From Anaerofilum hominis (GTDB lineage Bacteria; Bacillota; Clostridia; Oscillospirales; Ruminococcaceae), in the NCBI RefSeq assembly GCF_014287275.1, contig NZ_JACONZ010000002.1, forward strand, positions 558,001 to 622,000: a stretch of 64,000 nucleotides of DNA. Reading direction: 5' to 3'. The position numbers and the translations under genes were made by a program. Positions 34,319-44,201 of the stretch are shown here, piece after piece. Position 1 is the stretch's first letter, and each line of letters begins with the position of its first letter. Below the pieces are notes generated by a model, which ran no database searches, was not told where the DNA came from, and saw only the letters and a program-made list of their open reading frames with translations.

Positions 34319-35638
34319 ATGAGAAAATATGGGGTAATTTGGTATGAAAAAACTGATAATATCGGTGATGATATTCAAACTTATGCGGCCTCAAGATTTC
34401 TTCCTCATATAGATTGTCTTTTAGAAAGAGAGCATTTAGATAGTTTTTTCTTGCCTGATGAAGAGAAAGTCGTCGCTATTTTTAATGGATGGTTTTTACA
34501 CAAAAAATACCGTTGGCCCCCAAATCCAAATATATTTCCCCTTTGCATAGGAATACATTTTACCCCTAATGATCAGTGGGATATAGGATATCATTTTTTG
34601 GATGGAATCGGGGGAGATTATTTGAGAACGTTTGCTCCGATTGGTTGTAGAGATGAAGCTACTTACCAGGAGTTAAAAAAGAGAGATATTAGAGCATATA
34701 TTTCCGGATGTCTAACATTAACGTTGCCAAGACGACCTCTTAGAGCAGATGCAGGGAGCTATATATGTGCGGTGGACGTCACAGAAAGTGTACATTCCGC
34801 TATGAAAGCCAAACTTAGGCAAAGTAATATTGAGGTGAAACAAATAACCCATTGGGTGGATTATTGCAATATGGAAAGACCTCCTGAATGGAACAAAAGA
34901 CAACAAGTGGTGGAACAGCTTTTAGACTGCTACCAAAATGCTCGCTGTGTGGTTACAACGCGATTACATTGTGCATTACCTTGTCTGGCTATGGGAGTTC
35001 CAGTTTTATTGCTCTATGACTCCTCAAAAGATGATTCTACTCGTTATAGCACTTTTTTGCAATGGCTTTATCACTGTACTACTCAGGAATTTCTAGAAAA
35101 TAAGGTCAATTTTGATTTGCGTACTCCTCCAGAAAATCGAAATGGGTTTTTAATGGCTAGAAACAATATAGAAAAAGAAATAAAATTTTTCCTTGAAAAT
35201 ACTTTAAGAAGTGAAATGCCTAAGTTTTCTTACACGGAAGTTCAAAAAAAAGAATGGCAAAAGCTTTTACTGGAGAAAATAGCAAATCAGAGTGCAGAGA
35301 GGATTGAAAAAATCAAAATTCAAATTGCAGAACAGCAGGAAAAAAGAGATTACGATATAACTGAATTGGGAAAATATTCCGCAGCATTACAGGCACAGAT
35401 TAGAGATTGTGAAGGACGACTTCAAAAAGAAATAAGTTTACGAAATCAAGTGGAGACGTGTTTAGAAGATAAGATAAGAGAGTGCACACACCTAAAGATG
35501 CAAGTGGATGTGCAGATAAAACAAAATAAAGAGATACAACAACGTGCGGAGGCACTTCAACAGCAGATAGAAAGTCTACTGTCTAGTCGCTTGGTACAGA
35601 TAGCACTGACTGTTCGAAGATTTCTGAAGCGAAAATAA
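34319..35638 (+). CDS. Polysaccharide pyruvyl transferase-like protein with C-terminal coiled coil
   Basis: About 439 residues. The N-terminal half (NIGDDIQTYAASRFL, GCRDEATYQELKKR and TTRLHCALPCLAMGVPVLL) matches the polysaccharide pyruvyl transferase family, which adds ketal pyruvate from PEP to sugars of surface polymers, or acts as a CsaB-like enzyme for wall anchoring. Residues about 310-430 are a long charged coiled coil (IEKIKIQIAEQQEKRD and heptad-like repeats), unusual for this family and possibly for self-association. Start at 34319 is set by GGAGGGAAGCTT upstream and the promoter at 34262. A second family member without coiled coil lies at 43113. Confidence 0.75.
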   Translation: MRKYGVIWYEKTDNIGDDIQTYAASRFLPHIDCLLEREHLDSFFLPDEEKVVAIFNGWFLHKKYRWPPNPNIFPLCIGIHFTPNDQWDIGYHFLDGIGGDYLRTFAPIGCRDEATYQELKKRDIRAYISGCLTLTLPRRPLRADAGSYICAVDVTESVHSAMKAKLRQSNIEVKQITHWVDYCNMERPPEWNKRQQVVEQLLDCYQNARCVVTTRLHCALPCLAMGVPVLLLYDSSKDDSTRYSTFLQWLYHCTTQEFLENKVNFDLRTPPENRNGFLMARNNIEKEIKFFLENTLRSEMPKFSYTEVQKKEWQKLLLEKIANQSAERIEKIKIQIAEQQEKRDYDITELGKYSAALQAQIRDCEGRLQKEISLRNQVETCLEDKIRECTHLKMQVDVQIKQNKEIQQRAEALQQQIESLLSSRLVQIALTVRRFLKRK

Positions 35639-35665
35639 ATAATATCAAAAATGAAGGGGAAAAAT

Positions 35666-37939
35666 ATGCTAACTACAGGCATCATTATATTAAATTATAA
35701 TAGTAGTGACTTTTTGAAATTGACTTTAAATTCTTTGGTAAGGGCAAAAAACGACACTCCTTGGGAAGTTTGTGTAGTGGAAAACGGTTCCAGCTTAAAA
35801 GACAGGAACCAAGCGGAAGAATATTTTTGCGACATTATCCAAAATAGTTCGCAAAAGGGGGTATTTATAGATGCGAAAGAAAACAAAGGTTTTTCTGGAG
35901 GGAACAATATTGGTATACAATATTTTCTAGAAAAAAAAGAAATTACTCATATCTGTCTTTTGAATTCTGACGTAATTCTTACAGATTATTGGCTGGATAT
36001 CCTGCTGCAAAAGCCTTGTGATGTGGTAGGGCCTGTCACGAATGCTGCAGGAAATGAACAGACTATCGGCATAGATGTGATCCCGAGTAAAGATGAAAAT
36101 GCTTTTCCTGTGGTGAACCAATTTGCCCGAAAACGTAGATTGGCCTATCAAGATTGTTGCAACCAAAGTAAACTTATTACTTTTTTTGCTACGGTTTTCA
36201 CAAGAGAAGTTATAGAAACTGTTGGAATGCTGGATGAGCAGTTTTTCCCCGGTTCCTTTGAAGATGACGATTACTGCAAGAGAGTTTACAATGCTAATTT
36301 CCGAATTTGGATTAGAAGAGATTGTTATATTCATCACTGGGGATCCGGCTCATTTTCTAATCTTGCCATGAACAGTCGGATACGGATCTCGCAAGAAAAC
36401 AAAAAGAAATTTGAGGATAAATGGGGCATTTTATGGGAAGATCGGAGACCGCTTTTATTAGAATCTTTTTTTCAGGATGTACAATTCTTGGTTAAATATC
36501 CGCCTAATGAGTTGTGGGCAATGGATGTTCTTAGGAAGAGTGAAGAGGAAATAAAAAAAATATTTGGCAATATGATTCAAATAGAATCACGTTATCAAAA
36601 TTCAGAACAGATCATAGCGATGCAACAGGGAGAGATCAATCGTCTAAACGCGCAGTTGAAAGAAGAGCTTCCTTTTAAAGAAAATGTGCGACAGATTTTC
36701 CGAAAGTTATTTCGGCGTCTTTCCCCTTCCTTTTGGAGGACAAATCCACATCGAATAGAAAGAAGAAACAAAAAAAATCTTAAAATTCTTCTGAAAACAA
36801 TACAACATCAAATTACGGAAGCAGTTTGGGAAAGCAAGAAGAAATGTATTTGTGTATTTGCACCTATTTTCAATGAAAAAAATATCACAGATGGCTATGA
36901 ACAGCGAGTAAAAGCGGTCGATGAGGAAGTTCTTACGAACTATTACAAAATATATTTTGATATTCATGATATCGGCGCAGCTCCTCAATTTAATGTTGTA
37001 GATAAGTGTCATGCGGAATTAAAATTGAATTTATCTGACCCTCTTCAAGCGGAATTTATGAAAAAACTAATCAAAAACTATAGAAAAGTCTATGTGCATA
37101 GCGTTCTTCAGATAATGAAAGATGTAGTACCTGACAAAGCGAGAAAGATTTTGAAAAAACCTTTCGTAAAGATAGTATGGGATGTACACGGCTCGGTCCC
37201 CGAAGAATTTGCCTTATATGGTGACTACTATGGTGCGCAAATCGCAGGAGAAGCAGAAGAATTTTTAGCGCAGTATGCCACTCTTGCAATTACTGTAAAT
37301 CAGGCCATGAAACATCATTTGGAGGAAAAATATAAAACACAGTTGAGGGGCCAAGTACAAGTAATGCCGATTTTCAATCAAGATCTTTTATGTAAGGTGA
37401 ATTATGCAGAAGACAAACGCCTTAAAGAAGCGCAAGTCCCCCTGGTAGTTTATGCGGGCGGTTTACAAAAGTGGCAAAAAATTGGGCAAATGCAGGATGC
37501 CATTGAAGAAATGGGAGACGATTGCAGATATAAAATATTTGTCCCATTACCGGATGAATTTGAAAAACAGTGGGGGCAAAGAAAGAAACCTCATGCTATG
37601 GAAGTCTCATGTAAGCCGCCGGCGGAGGTAATGGAGGAATATAAAGAATGCCATTATGGCTTTGTTCTACGGGATGATATAGTGGTTAATAATGTCGCAT
37701 GTCCGACAAAACTGATTGAATATCTTCAATTTGGAATAGTGCCTGTGTTAGACACCACAAAGATAGGTGATTTTGTAACGTTGGGAATGCATTATGTAGA
37801 TTATCGCGATTTTGTAAATCATCAGTTGCCTACGGAGGAGCAACGCAGAAATATGGCAGCCTCCAATTATCAAGTCCTTCAAAAATTAGTGGATACCTAT
37901 TTAGCAGGGAAATCAGCAGTAAAAGATTCTTTGATATAA
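35666..37939 (+). CDS. Two-domain glycosyltransferase: GT2 N-terminus and GT4-like C-terminus
   Basis: About 757 residues. Residues 1-240 are a rhamnosyltransferase-like GT2 domain (TGIIILNYNSSDFLKLTLNS, NKGFSGGNNIGIQYF, LLNSDVILTDYW, FPGSFEDDDYCKR). A linker with a predicted coiled segment (about 290-350) leads to a second domain from about 390 with GT-B-like elements (VYAGGLQKWQKIGQM, and CPTKLIEYLQFGIVPVLD near the end). It probably adds two successive sugars to a lipid-linked or peptide-linked chain. ATG 35666 is preferred to 35651 because AAGGGGA falls at the right distance. It is third in the AT-rich operon. Confidence 0.82.
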   Translation: MLTTGIIILNYNSSDFLKLTLNSLVRAKNDTPWEVCVVENGSSLKDRNQAEEYFCDIIQNSSQKGVFIDAKENKGFSGGNNIGIQYFLEKKEITHICLLNSDVILTDYWLDILLQKPCDVVGPVTNAAGNEQTIGIDVIPSKDENAFPVVNQFARKRRLAYQDCCNQSKLITFFATVFTREVIETVGMLDEQFFPGSFEDDDYCKRVYNANFRIWIRRDCYIHHWGSGSFSNLAMNSRIRISQENKKKFEDKWGILWEDRRPLLLESFFQDVQFLVKYPPNELWAMDVLRKSEEEIKKIFGNMIQIESRYQNSEQIIAMQQGEINRLNAQLKEELPFKENVRQIFRKLFRRLSPSFWRTNPHRIERRNKKNLKILLKTIQHQITEAVWESKKKCICVFAPIFNEKNITDGYEQRVKAVDEEVLTNYYKIYFDIHDIGAAPQFNVVDKCHAELKLNLSDPLQAEFMKKLIKNYRKVYVHSVLQIMKDVVPDKARKILKKPFVKIVWDVHGSVPEEFALYGDYYGAQIAGEAEEFLAQYATLAITVNQAMKHHLEEKYKTQLRGQVQVMPIFNQDLLCKVNYAEDKRLKEAQVPLVVYAGGLQKWQKIGQMQDAIEEMGDDCRYKIFVPLPDEFEKQWGQRKKPHAMEVSCKPPAEVMEEYKECHYGFVLRDDIVVNNVACPTKLIEYLQFGIVPVLDTTKIGDFVTLGMHYVDYRDFVNHQLPTEEQRRNMAASNYQVLQKLVDTYLAGKSAVKDSLI

Positions 37940-37963
37940 AAGAGAATTACGGGAGGTGTCAGA

Positions 37964-39199
37964 GTGGTTCATACATTATTTAAAATTTATTGGATGTTCC
38001 GTTTTCGTTTTAGATTTTTTTTGCATCAAAAGCAAGGACATAAAAATGTGGCATTGGTAGTGAATAGTTTTGACAAAGGTGGATTAGAACAGGTCGTTTT
38101 AAATTTGTATCTGGGATACAAGAAAAATGGTTGGAATGCGTATATTCTTTCACAGTCTAGAAATATAGGGCAAATGGCGGAAAAACTTTTAGATTTGCGA
38201 GATATTTATATTTTTGATGAAAAAGAGGATGAGTTTATTCGCTTTTGTTGGGAAAAAAGTATTGATACTTTGCACTATCACTATAACACTTATATGTTAA
38301 TGGGTGCCAGGAAAATGGGCTTTAAGGTCATTTATACTATGCACAATGTATACACGTGGATGAGTTTGCCTGAAATTCGTGCGTATAGTTATAAATTAAC
38401 TGCTGCACATAAGATTGTGCCAGTATCCAGTTTCGTTGAACAATACTATCTCACGCGTACTCAAGCTCCTCGTAACAACATTCATACGATTTTGAATGGA
38501 GTGGATTTTCATGAATTAGATAGTAAGTCTGGGATATTGCCAGTTACACGACAGAGTTTGGGCTTCAAAAAAAGTGATGTGATTGTAGCGGAAATTGCCT
38601 CTTTTCACCATGTCAAACATCAAATTGGACTCATTGGGGTAATGGAAGCTTTACAGAAAGATTATCCGGAGATAAAACTTTTGTTGGTGGGAAACAAAGG
38701 GGATATCAATTATTATAAGGAATTTGAGCACATTTTGAAAAGTTCTTCAGCTAAAAATAGCATTAAAATTATCCCTTATTTTGACCACAAATATATGGGG
38801 CGCTTTTTACGAGAAGTTGTAGATATTTTTACTTTACCTACCCTGCAGGAGGGATGCAGTAACGCAGTTTTAGAGGCGCTTTATTGTGCCAAGCCGATGA
38901 TCCTTACGGATGTAGGTAACGCTGGAGACATTAAAGATGTAGCGGCTTGTATTGTAGTTCCGCCAGCATATCCGAATATTGTAGACTTAACACAGGAAGA
39001 TGTATTGAATATTGCTGGTTGTAAACGAAATTTAAATACGGATGCTTTGGTGAAGGCTTTTATTGATATGACAGAAAATTTAGATGAGTACAATAAAAAA
39101 GCTCAAACTGTCGCTCAGAACGCATCTGTATATAGTACGGAACATATGGTAGAACAGTATATAGAACTCATTCAAAAAATGAATAGAAAGGAAAGATAA
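37964..39199 (+). CDS. Glycosyltransferase family 4 protein
   Basis: 411 residues, GT-B fold. VVNSFDKGGLEQVVLNLYLG near the N-terminus is the acceptor-side loop; PTLQEGCSNAVLEALYCAKP near residue 290 contains the E-x7-E donor motif, and TDVGNAGDIKDV follows. GTG start with GGGAGG upstream; 24 bases after the preceding gene. The enzyme likely transfers a sugar from a nucleotide donor during repeat-unit assembly at the inner membrane face. Low GC like its neighbours. Donor and acceptor are unknown. Confidence 0.88.
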   Translation: MVHTLFKIYWMFRFRFRFFLHQKQGHKNVALVVNSFDKGGLEQVVLNLYLGYKKNGWNAYILSQSRNIGQMAEKLLDLRDIYIFDEKEDEFIRFCWEKSIDTLHYHYNTYMLMGARKMGFKVIYTMHNVYTWMSLPEIRAYSYKLTAAHKIVPVSSFVEQYYLTRTQAPRNNIHTILNGVDFHELDSKSGILPVTRQSLGFKKSDVIVAEIASFHHVKHQIGLIGVMEALQKDYPEIKLLLVGNKGDINYYKEFEHILKSSSAKNSIKIIPYFDHKYMGRFLREVVDIFTLPTLQEGCSNAVLEALYCAKPMILTDVGNAGDIKDVAACIVVPPAYPNIVDLTQEDVLNIAGCKRNLNTDALVKAFIDMTENLDEYNKKAQTVAQNASVYSTEHMVEQYIELIQKMNRKER

Positions 39200-39204
39200 A
39201 GACA

Positions 39205-40051
39205 TTGAAGTGGAACAATAAAGTAAAGAGCGACTGTGATACTTTTCATAGAAAAGAATATATTGTTTTTGGAGATAGTCCACAAAATATAGCGGCTGTT
39301 ATCGCGCATGTGCCTGTAGAGATAGAGTATGTATTATCGAACTGTTTAGATGATATAGAGTTAGAGGGAAAAAAGGTATATCCTGCCACAAAAATATACA
39401 AAGATTTTAAAAAAAGAGAGATGTATATTTATGTTGCTGAAAAGGACAATTATGCAGAGTTAGCTGACCAGCTGACCAAGATGGGGCTCATGGAAGGTCT
39501 TGATTTTGGGGGGGGCACTCCCCTATCTTTACGATCAATGGAAAGATCGAGAATACTTTCATACATTGTTTGACGTGAGGACCAAACACTTATCCTCTCT
39601 AATTGACCCTCAAGCCAAAAGCGTTATGGATTTAGGGTGCGGAGAAATGAAATTAAGAGAATATTTAGCGCCTGAAATAAAGTATATTCCTGTTGATTAT
39701 GTAAAGCGTAGCGAAGAAACATTAGTATGCGATTTTAATAAGCATCAGTTTCCCACAAAAATGGCAGACACTGTGTTTTGCAGTGGAGTCTTAGAATATA
39801 TAGAAAATATGTCGGAGTTTGTCTTGAAACTTTATGAGAATGCCAATAAAGAGGCTATCGTTTCTTACTGCGCGTTAGAGTATAAGTGGGATATTAATGA
39901 ACGTATGAGTTTAGCGTGGAAAAACTATTATACCATTGAACAATTTGTTTCTATATTTGAAGCCGTAGGATTTCATTTAGTGTTTTGCCAAAAAAGTGTC
40001 GGCTGCAATTTACTTTTTAAATTTTCAAAGAAAGCTTCTTCTTTTATATAG
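39205..40051 (+). pseudogene. SAM-dependent methyltransferase, split by a frameshift at a G8 tract
   Basis: The 5' frame (TTG 39205 onward) runs through GLMEGLDFGGG and then goes out of frame at eight consecutive G residues (39508-39515). The downstream frame continues ALPYLYDQWKDREYFHTLFD to a class I methyltransferase domain with VMDLGCGEMKLREYL and FCSGVLEYIENMSEF. With seven Gs the two parts join smoothly into one protein of about 280 residues. The N-terminal part (YIVFGDSPQNIAAV and a Rossmann-like segment) may bind a nucleotide or sugar. The tract could be a phase-variation switch or a sequencing artefact; the sequence cannot separate these. Confidence 0.75.
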
Positions 40052-40060
40052 GGAAAGAAT

Positions 40061-42019
40061 ATGCTGATAAAAAGATTAAAAAAGAAAAAAATCTATTTGT
40101 TTAGCGGAATTATTGTTTTTACGCTGCTAATTCAAGGGTTCAATTTTTTTGCAGTGGTTTTGCCAAAGTCGACAGAGGCTACGGCGTTAAAGAAAACTTT
40201 AAACTTTTCTGAGGGACTGTTGCTTGATAGCGAGGATAGTTATTTGGAGCAGGGTTTCTATTGTGAAGAGCCATTAACAGGAATCGCTGTGTTAGCAGGG
40301 AGTTTTGGTGGTGAGGAAGACTCTGCGATTCTTCAGACTATACTTTATGATGACACTACAGGGGAAGAACTAGAAAAAGTAAAAACACCTTTGGGAGTTA
40401 CTAAAGGAAATTTTAATTTATCAATCCAGTTTTCTCAGACTTATTCTATTGCAGAACAAAAATATCGTGTTAAAATTTCAGTGTTAGAGACCGACAAGCT
40501 AGAAAGGCATTATTTGCTTTGGACGACAAAAGAAAATGCTGGTGAGATAGAAGACAAATTACTTTATTCAGGCGAACAGAGAGAAGATTATTTAAAATTG
40601 GATCTCTATGGAAAACCTAAAAATATTATTGCTTTTTTTGTGATTATATGTAGTGGTGTGGATATTTTGCTCCTAATAGGTTATTGGGTTATTTGTAAAA
40701 AAAGGCCATTACAACAGATTTTTGTTGTTTTGGCTTTAGGTTTGGGCGTGCTATATATGTTGGTTTACCCATCTTATGCTGTGAATGATGAAAATATTCA
40801 TATCACCTCTACAATCGCAAGGGCAACAGCTTGGGAAAATGGAAAATGGGATCATCCGTCTGAAATGCAAAATATTAAAATTAGAGTATCAGAACAGCAA
40901 GAGGTATACACGGGACTAAAACCTACAGCGGGACACTACGCCTACTTATTTGACACTGCGCTGGACGGGGAAAAATCTGGAACTATAGACATGACCATTG
41001 AAAAAACAGTGGGTTTTACAATTGAGTACATTCCGCAGATATGCGGAATTCTGTTGGCAAGATTATTGCATCTTGGACAGACGCCAACATTGTATTTAGC
41101 ACAATTTATGGCACTTGTGTTTTATGTAGCTTGCGGTTATATTGCAATCAGACTGTCTCCTTTTCCCGAATTATTCACCGTTATCGCCCTTTTTCCGATG
41201 GCAGTTCGATCAGCGGGTTCGTTCTCATATGATTCCTTTATTAATGCAGTTTCACTGATTTATGTGGCACTTTTATTAAAGTTTATATATGATGCTCGAA
41301 CTTCAACGATAACAGTTTGGCAACTAATGCTCACTTTTTGTTTAGGCATAATTCTTGCACCCTGTAAAATTATTTATATTCCCCTTTCGTTGCTGCTTTT
41401 TGCTGTACCGAAGGAAAAATGGAAAAAGAAAAGGCATCGATGGTTTTTTATTTGCACGGAAACTGCCATAAGTATATTTGTGGGAATTTACATGAACACA
41501 GCAGTACTCACGAGAAGCGTTTCTTCCGGCAATACTTTCGGGCCATGGGGGAATCTCGCTTATTCAATGAGTGATCTTGTAACTCATCCTTTCGAAATGA
41601 TAAGGCTCACACTTTCCACAATGATAAATCAGGCTTTAAATTTAGTTTTTATGGGTGTGGGGGGACTTCAATATGTAAATATAGAAAACACCATCGTTGT
41701 GGGTTTTATCTTGTTGGCACTTTTTTCTATTCCGAGGCAGCAGTCTCTGATAGTCACAAGGAAGCAAAAATTATTGTATGCTTTTTTATGGATTTGTGTC
41801 GCAGGTTTGGGGTATGCAGCAGCCCTTACTTGGACAACAGTTGGTTCTTATTACATTATGGGGATGCAGGGACGATATATGATACCTCTATTTCCTATTC
41901 TGTTTTTAATAGGAGCAGGAGCTTTTGCCAGGCAGCCAGAAAGAGATGTGGTCCTGTACAGCAACTTGGTACTACACAGCTATTGCATTCTCGACATTTT
42001 TTTAAGGGTAATATGGTAA
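40061..42019 (+). CDS. DUF2142-like polytopic membrane protein
   Basis: 652 residues. One N-terminal helix (about 13-33), an extracytoplasmic domain of ~150 residues, then about ten to eleven helices from residue 195. The segment YAVNDENIHITSTIARATAW matches the acidic loop after the first helices of DUF2142 proteins, which resemble GT-C glycosyltransferases and commonly sit in capsule or teichoic-acid loci. It probably transfers a lipid-linked sugar outside the membrane, or helps export. It is the last intact gene of the strongly AT-rich segment; degenerate sequence follows. Confidence 0.75.
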   Translation: MLIKRLKKKKIYLFSGIIVFTLLIQGFNFFAVVLPKSTEATALKKTLNFSEGLLLDSEDSYLEQGFYCEEPLTGIAVLAGSFGGEEDSAILQTILYDDTTGEELEKVKTPLGVTKGNFNLSIQFSQTYSIAEQKYRVKISVLETDKLERHYLLWTTKENAGEIEDKLLYSGEQREDYLKLDLYGKPKNIIAFFVIICSGVDILLLIGYWVICKKRPLQQIFVVLALGLGVLYMLVYPSYAVNDENIHITSTIARATAWENGKWDHPSEMQNIKIRVSEQQEVYTGLKPTAGHYAYLFDTALDGEKSGTIDMTIEKTVGFTIEYIPQICGILLARLLHLGQTPTLYLAQFMALVFYVACGYIAIRLSPFPELFTVIALFPMAVRSAGSFSYDSFINAVSLIYVALLLKFIYDARTSTITVWQLMLTFCLGIILAPCKIIYIPLSLLLFAVPKEKWKKKRHRWFFICTETAISIFVGIYMNTAVLTRSVSSGNTFGPWGNLAYSMSDLVTHPFEMIRLTLSTMINQALNLVFMGVGGLQYVNIENTIVVGFILLALFSIPRQQSLIVTRKQKLLYAFLWICVAGLGYAAALTWTTVGSYYIMGMQGRYMIPLFPILFLIGAGAFARQPERDVVLYSNLVLHSYCILDIFLRVIW

Positions 42020-42039
42020 TTAAAAAAGGAGGGCTTAAA

Positions 42040-42900
42040 CAGTATGAAGATATTATTCATGAATTTTTGGGGAAATTTGAAATCAATTAGGGCCGGGAGC
42101 TGGAAAAGACCCAAAGCGGCACTTAGTATTACCTAAAAGGTGATTACCGAGCAGATGGTGTTGTTGATGGAGGATTTTTTGTTGGAGTGGGCTAAGGGCA
42201 AGCTAACCACTTCAACGCTTGGCTATAGCTAAGAAATGTTGAACGCAATTAGATGACTAAATCCCAAGGTTAAGATTCTTATTGGAGGTACCTATGCTAC
42301 CGTCATCTCAGATCAGGCTATGAGAGATTGTCCTGTCATCTGTGTGATGGTCCAGCGGAAATATGGCTTTCCGCCAGATGAAATCACGAAAAGTTGAGAT
42401 GACCTTTCCGCCGTGTGAGGCATTATTTATCATGGAGCGGGTGCGAAATCGTGCACCAGACAGACTACCGTTGGGCAGAGGAACTGGATAAGTGGCCGAT
42501 GGCATCCAAGATTTAGGAGAAATTCCTCAACGTCAACGACTACCACTACCACTATGTGCTTGCCTAAAAACTGCTGGTATAGACCATCAGCCACCCCCGG
42601 CATTCATTCCGTTATAATTTCTGTTCCTGTTCGGAAGGCATAAGCGGACTGAAGGCATAAGCGGACTATGGTTTTGTGGACATCGCGTAAAAAAATTTGT
42701 GGATGAGATGGAATATATCCATAACGACATGCCCTATATTCAGAAGATATTCAGCGAAGCTGATACTTTACTGGGGACAAGCAACAGGTCGCGGAAGATC
42801 TACAACGAGATTAAGTGCTGGAGGGTCTTAAATTAGTATAGTCCTATAATACCTGCACCGGCGCGCTGGACGGGGATAGGGTGACCAAAATAAAGAAAAC
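42040..42900 (+). pseudogene. Remnant of a B12-binding radical SAM enzyme gene
   Basis: This 1.1 kb gap (42020-43112) has no open frame, but pieces in all three plus-strand frames line up in order with a cobalamin-binding radical SAM protein. They are LNPKVKILIGGTYATVISDQ (B12-binding domain end), GIIYHGAGAK, EELDKWPMASK, a decayed CxxxCxxC region (SFRYNFCSCSE) and FVDEMEYIHNDMPYIQKIF followed by IYNEIKCWR. Stops and frameshifts are frequent, so the gene is long dead. Similar enzymes modify lipids, hopanoids or natural products. Assignment is from remembered motif patterns only. Confidence 0.55.
42634..42667 (+). repeat. 17-bp perfect tandem duplication inside the radical SAM remnant
   Basis: GAAGGCATAAGCGGACT occurs twice head to tail, one of the lesions disrupting the old gene. 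Confidence 0.9.
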
Positions 42901-43112
42901 GGTTTTTTATATGTAGCAGGTACTGTGGTGATCGACTGCTACATGATACCTGCTTATGTGTTCACGATTGCAGGAATCAGGGTATAGATGCGTGATTCTG
43001 CATTGGTCAAAAACGCAGATGCCAGAGACTGAATCACGCGAAAATCTATTTTTGCAAAAAGGATCTGTGAGGAACATTTCAGTGGAAAATTGGTGTTGCC
43101 GGGAGGAAAAAA

Positions 43113-44201
43113 GTGAAAGTTGGAATCTTGACTTTTCATGCTGCAAACAATTATGGCACCTGCCTTCAGGCATATGCGCTGCAGAAAAGCGTGGAAAAGC
43201 TGGGGGCGGAATGTGAGATTATCCGGCTGCGGGGGGAAAAACTGTCGGTCCCGCCGGCGGCGCCCCGCAGCCTGAGCGCGCGAGTGACAGATCTTGTCGT
43301 TAAGACGGGGGCAAAAGTCGTGAAGTCTGCGTCCCAGCCTGCCTTTGAGCGATTTCGCAGGGAGCACTACCATTACAGCGATTGGGTAGAGATGGACCAA
43401 CTGGATGCGCTGAACCGTCGATATGATCTGTTTTTGTCCGGCAGCGATCAGGTGTGGAACTACAACATCGCCGGAAATCTGGATGTTTACCTTCAGACCT
43501 TTGTCACGGATGCGCGCAAAAAGAGTAGCTATGCCGCGAGCTTTGGGCTGAGCAAACTGCCCGCCGACCTGGAGCAGCGCTATGCGCAGGCGCTGGGCAG
43601 CTTTTTCTACCTTGGCATCCGCGAGCCCGAAGGGGCGCGGCTGGCCGAGGAGCTGACCGGGCGCCGCGCGCAGGTAGTGGTTGACCCCACGCAACTGCTG
43701 GACCGTGAGGACTGGGAGCGGGTTATGCAGCCGGTCGGGTCGGACAAGCCCTATATCATGGTGTACCAGCTCGGCTTTTCCAAAACACTGCTCCAGTGCG
43801 CAAAAAAGCTCAGCCGGGATACTGGCCTGCGGCTGGTTTTTGTCCCATTCCCCGAGGGAACTCCGCTGAAGGGAAGGTATTACCCCACCATTTCACCCGC
43901 GCAGTGGGTCTATTTGATGTGGCACGCGCGGTATGTGGTGACCAACAGCTTCCATGGGACGGCATTCTCGATCGGCTTTCAAAAGGATTTTTATACCGAG
44001 ATCTCCCTGAATCTGTCCGCACTGGGCTCCCGGATTACAAACCTGCTTGATAGGTACCATCTGCAGGACCGAAGGATCGGAGAAGGGCAGTTGGCCTTTG
44101 ACTGCCCCATTGATTACAGATTGGTAGAGCCGCTGTATCAGGAGGACCGACAGGCGTCTTTGGAATTCCTGCGTAGCGCGTTGGAAGGAGAGGCGATATA
44201 A
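43113..44201 (+). CDS. Polysaccharide pyruvyl transferase family protein
   Basis: 362 residues. KVGILTFHAANNYGTCLQAY, FLSGSDQVWNYNI, YAASFGLSKLP, REPEGARLAEELTG and TNSFHGTAFSIGFQKDFYTE follow the family order. Pyruvyl transferases move pyruvate from PEP to surface sugars. GTG start at 43113 with GGGAGG eight bases upstream. Its stop overlaps the next gene's ATG by one base (TAATG). GC content has risen again compared with 30-42 kb, so this part of the locus has another history. The pairing with an F420H2-dehydrogenase beta-type protein is common in Clostridia and Bacteroidetes polysaccharide loci. Confidence 0.88.
   Translation: MKVGILTFHAANNYGTCLQAYALQKSVEKLGAECEIIRLRGEKLSVPPAAPRSLSARVTDLVVKTGAKVVKSASQPAFERFRREHYHYSDWVEMDQLDALNRRYDLFLSGSDQVWNYNIAGNLDVYLQTFVTDARKKSSYAASFGLSKLPADLEQRYAQALGSFFYLGIREPEGARLAEELTGRRAQVVVDPTQLLDREDWERVMQPVGSDKPYIMVYQLGFSKTLLQCAKKLSRDTGLRLVFVPFPEGTPLKGRYYPTISPAQWVYLMWHARYVVTNSFHGTAFSIGFQKDFYTEISLNLSALGSRITNLLDRYHLQDRRIGEGQLAFDCPIDYRLVEPLYQEDRQASLEFLRSALEGEAI

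Noticed and set aside
42956-43216. Possible small gene before the pyruvyl transferase
   Set aside because: It shadows the start of the gene at 43113 in another frame and lacks a good ribosome site; the upstream part is decayed sequence.
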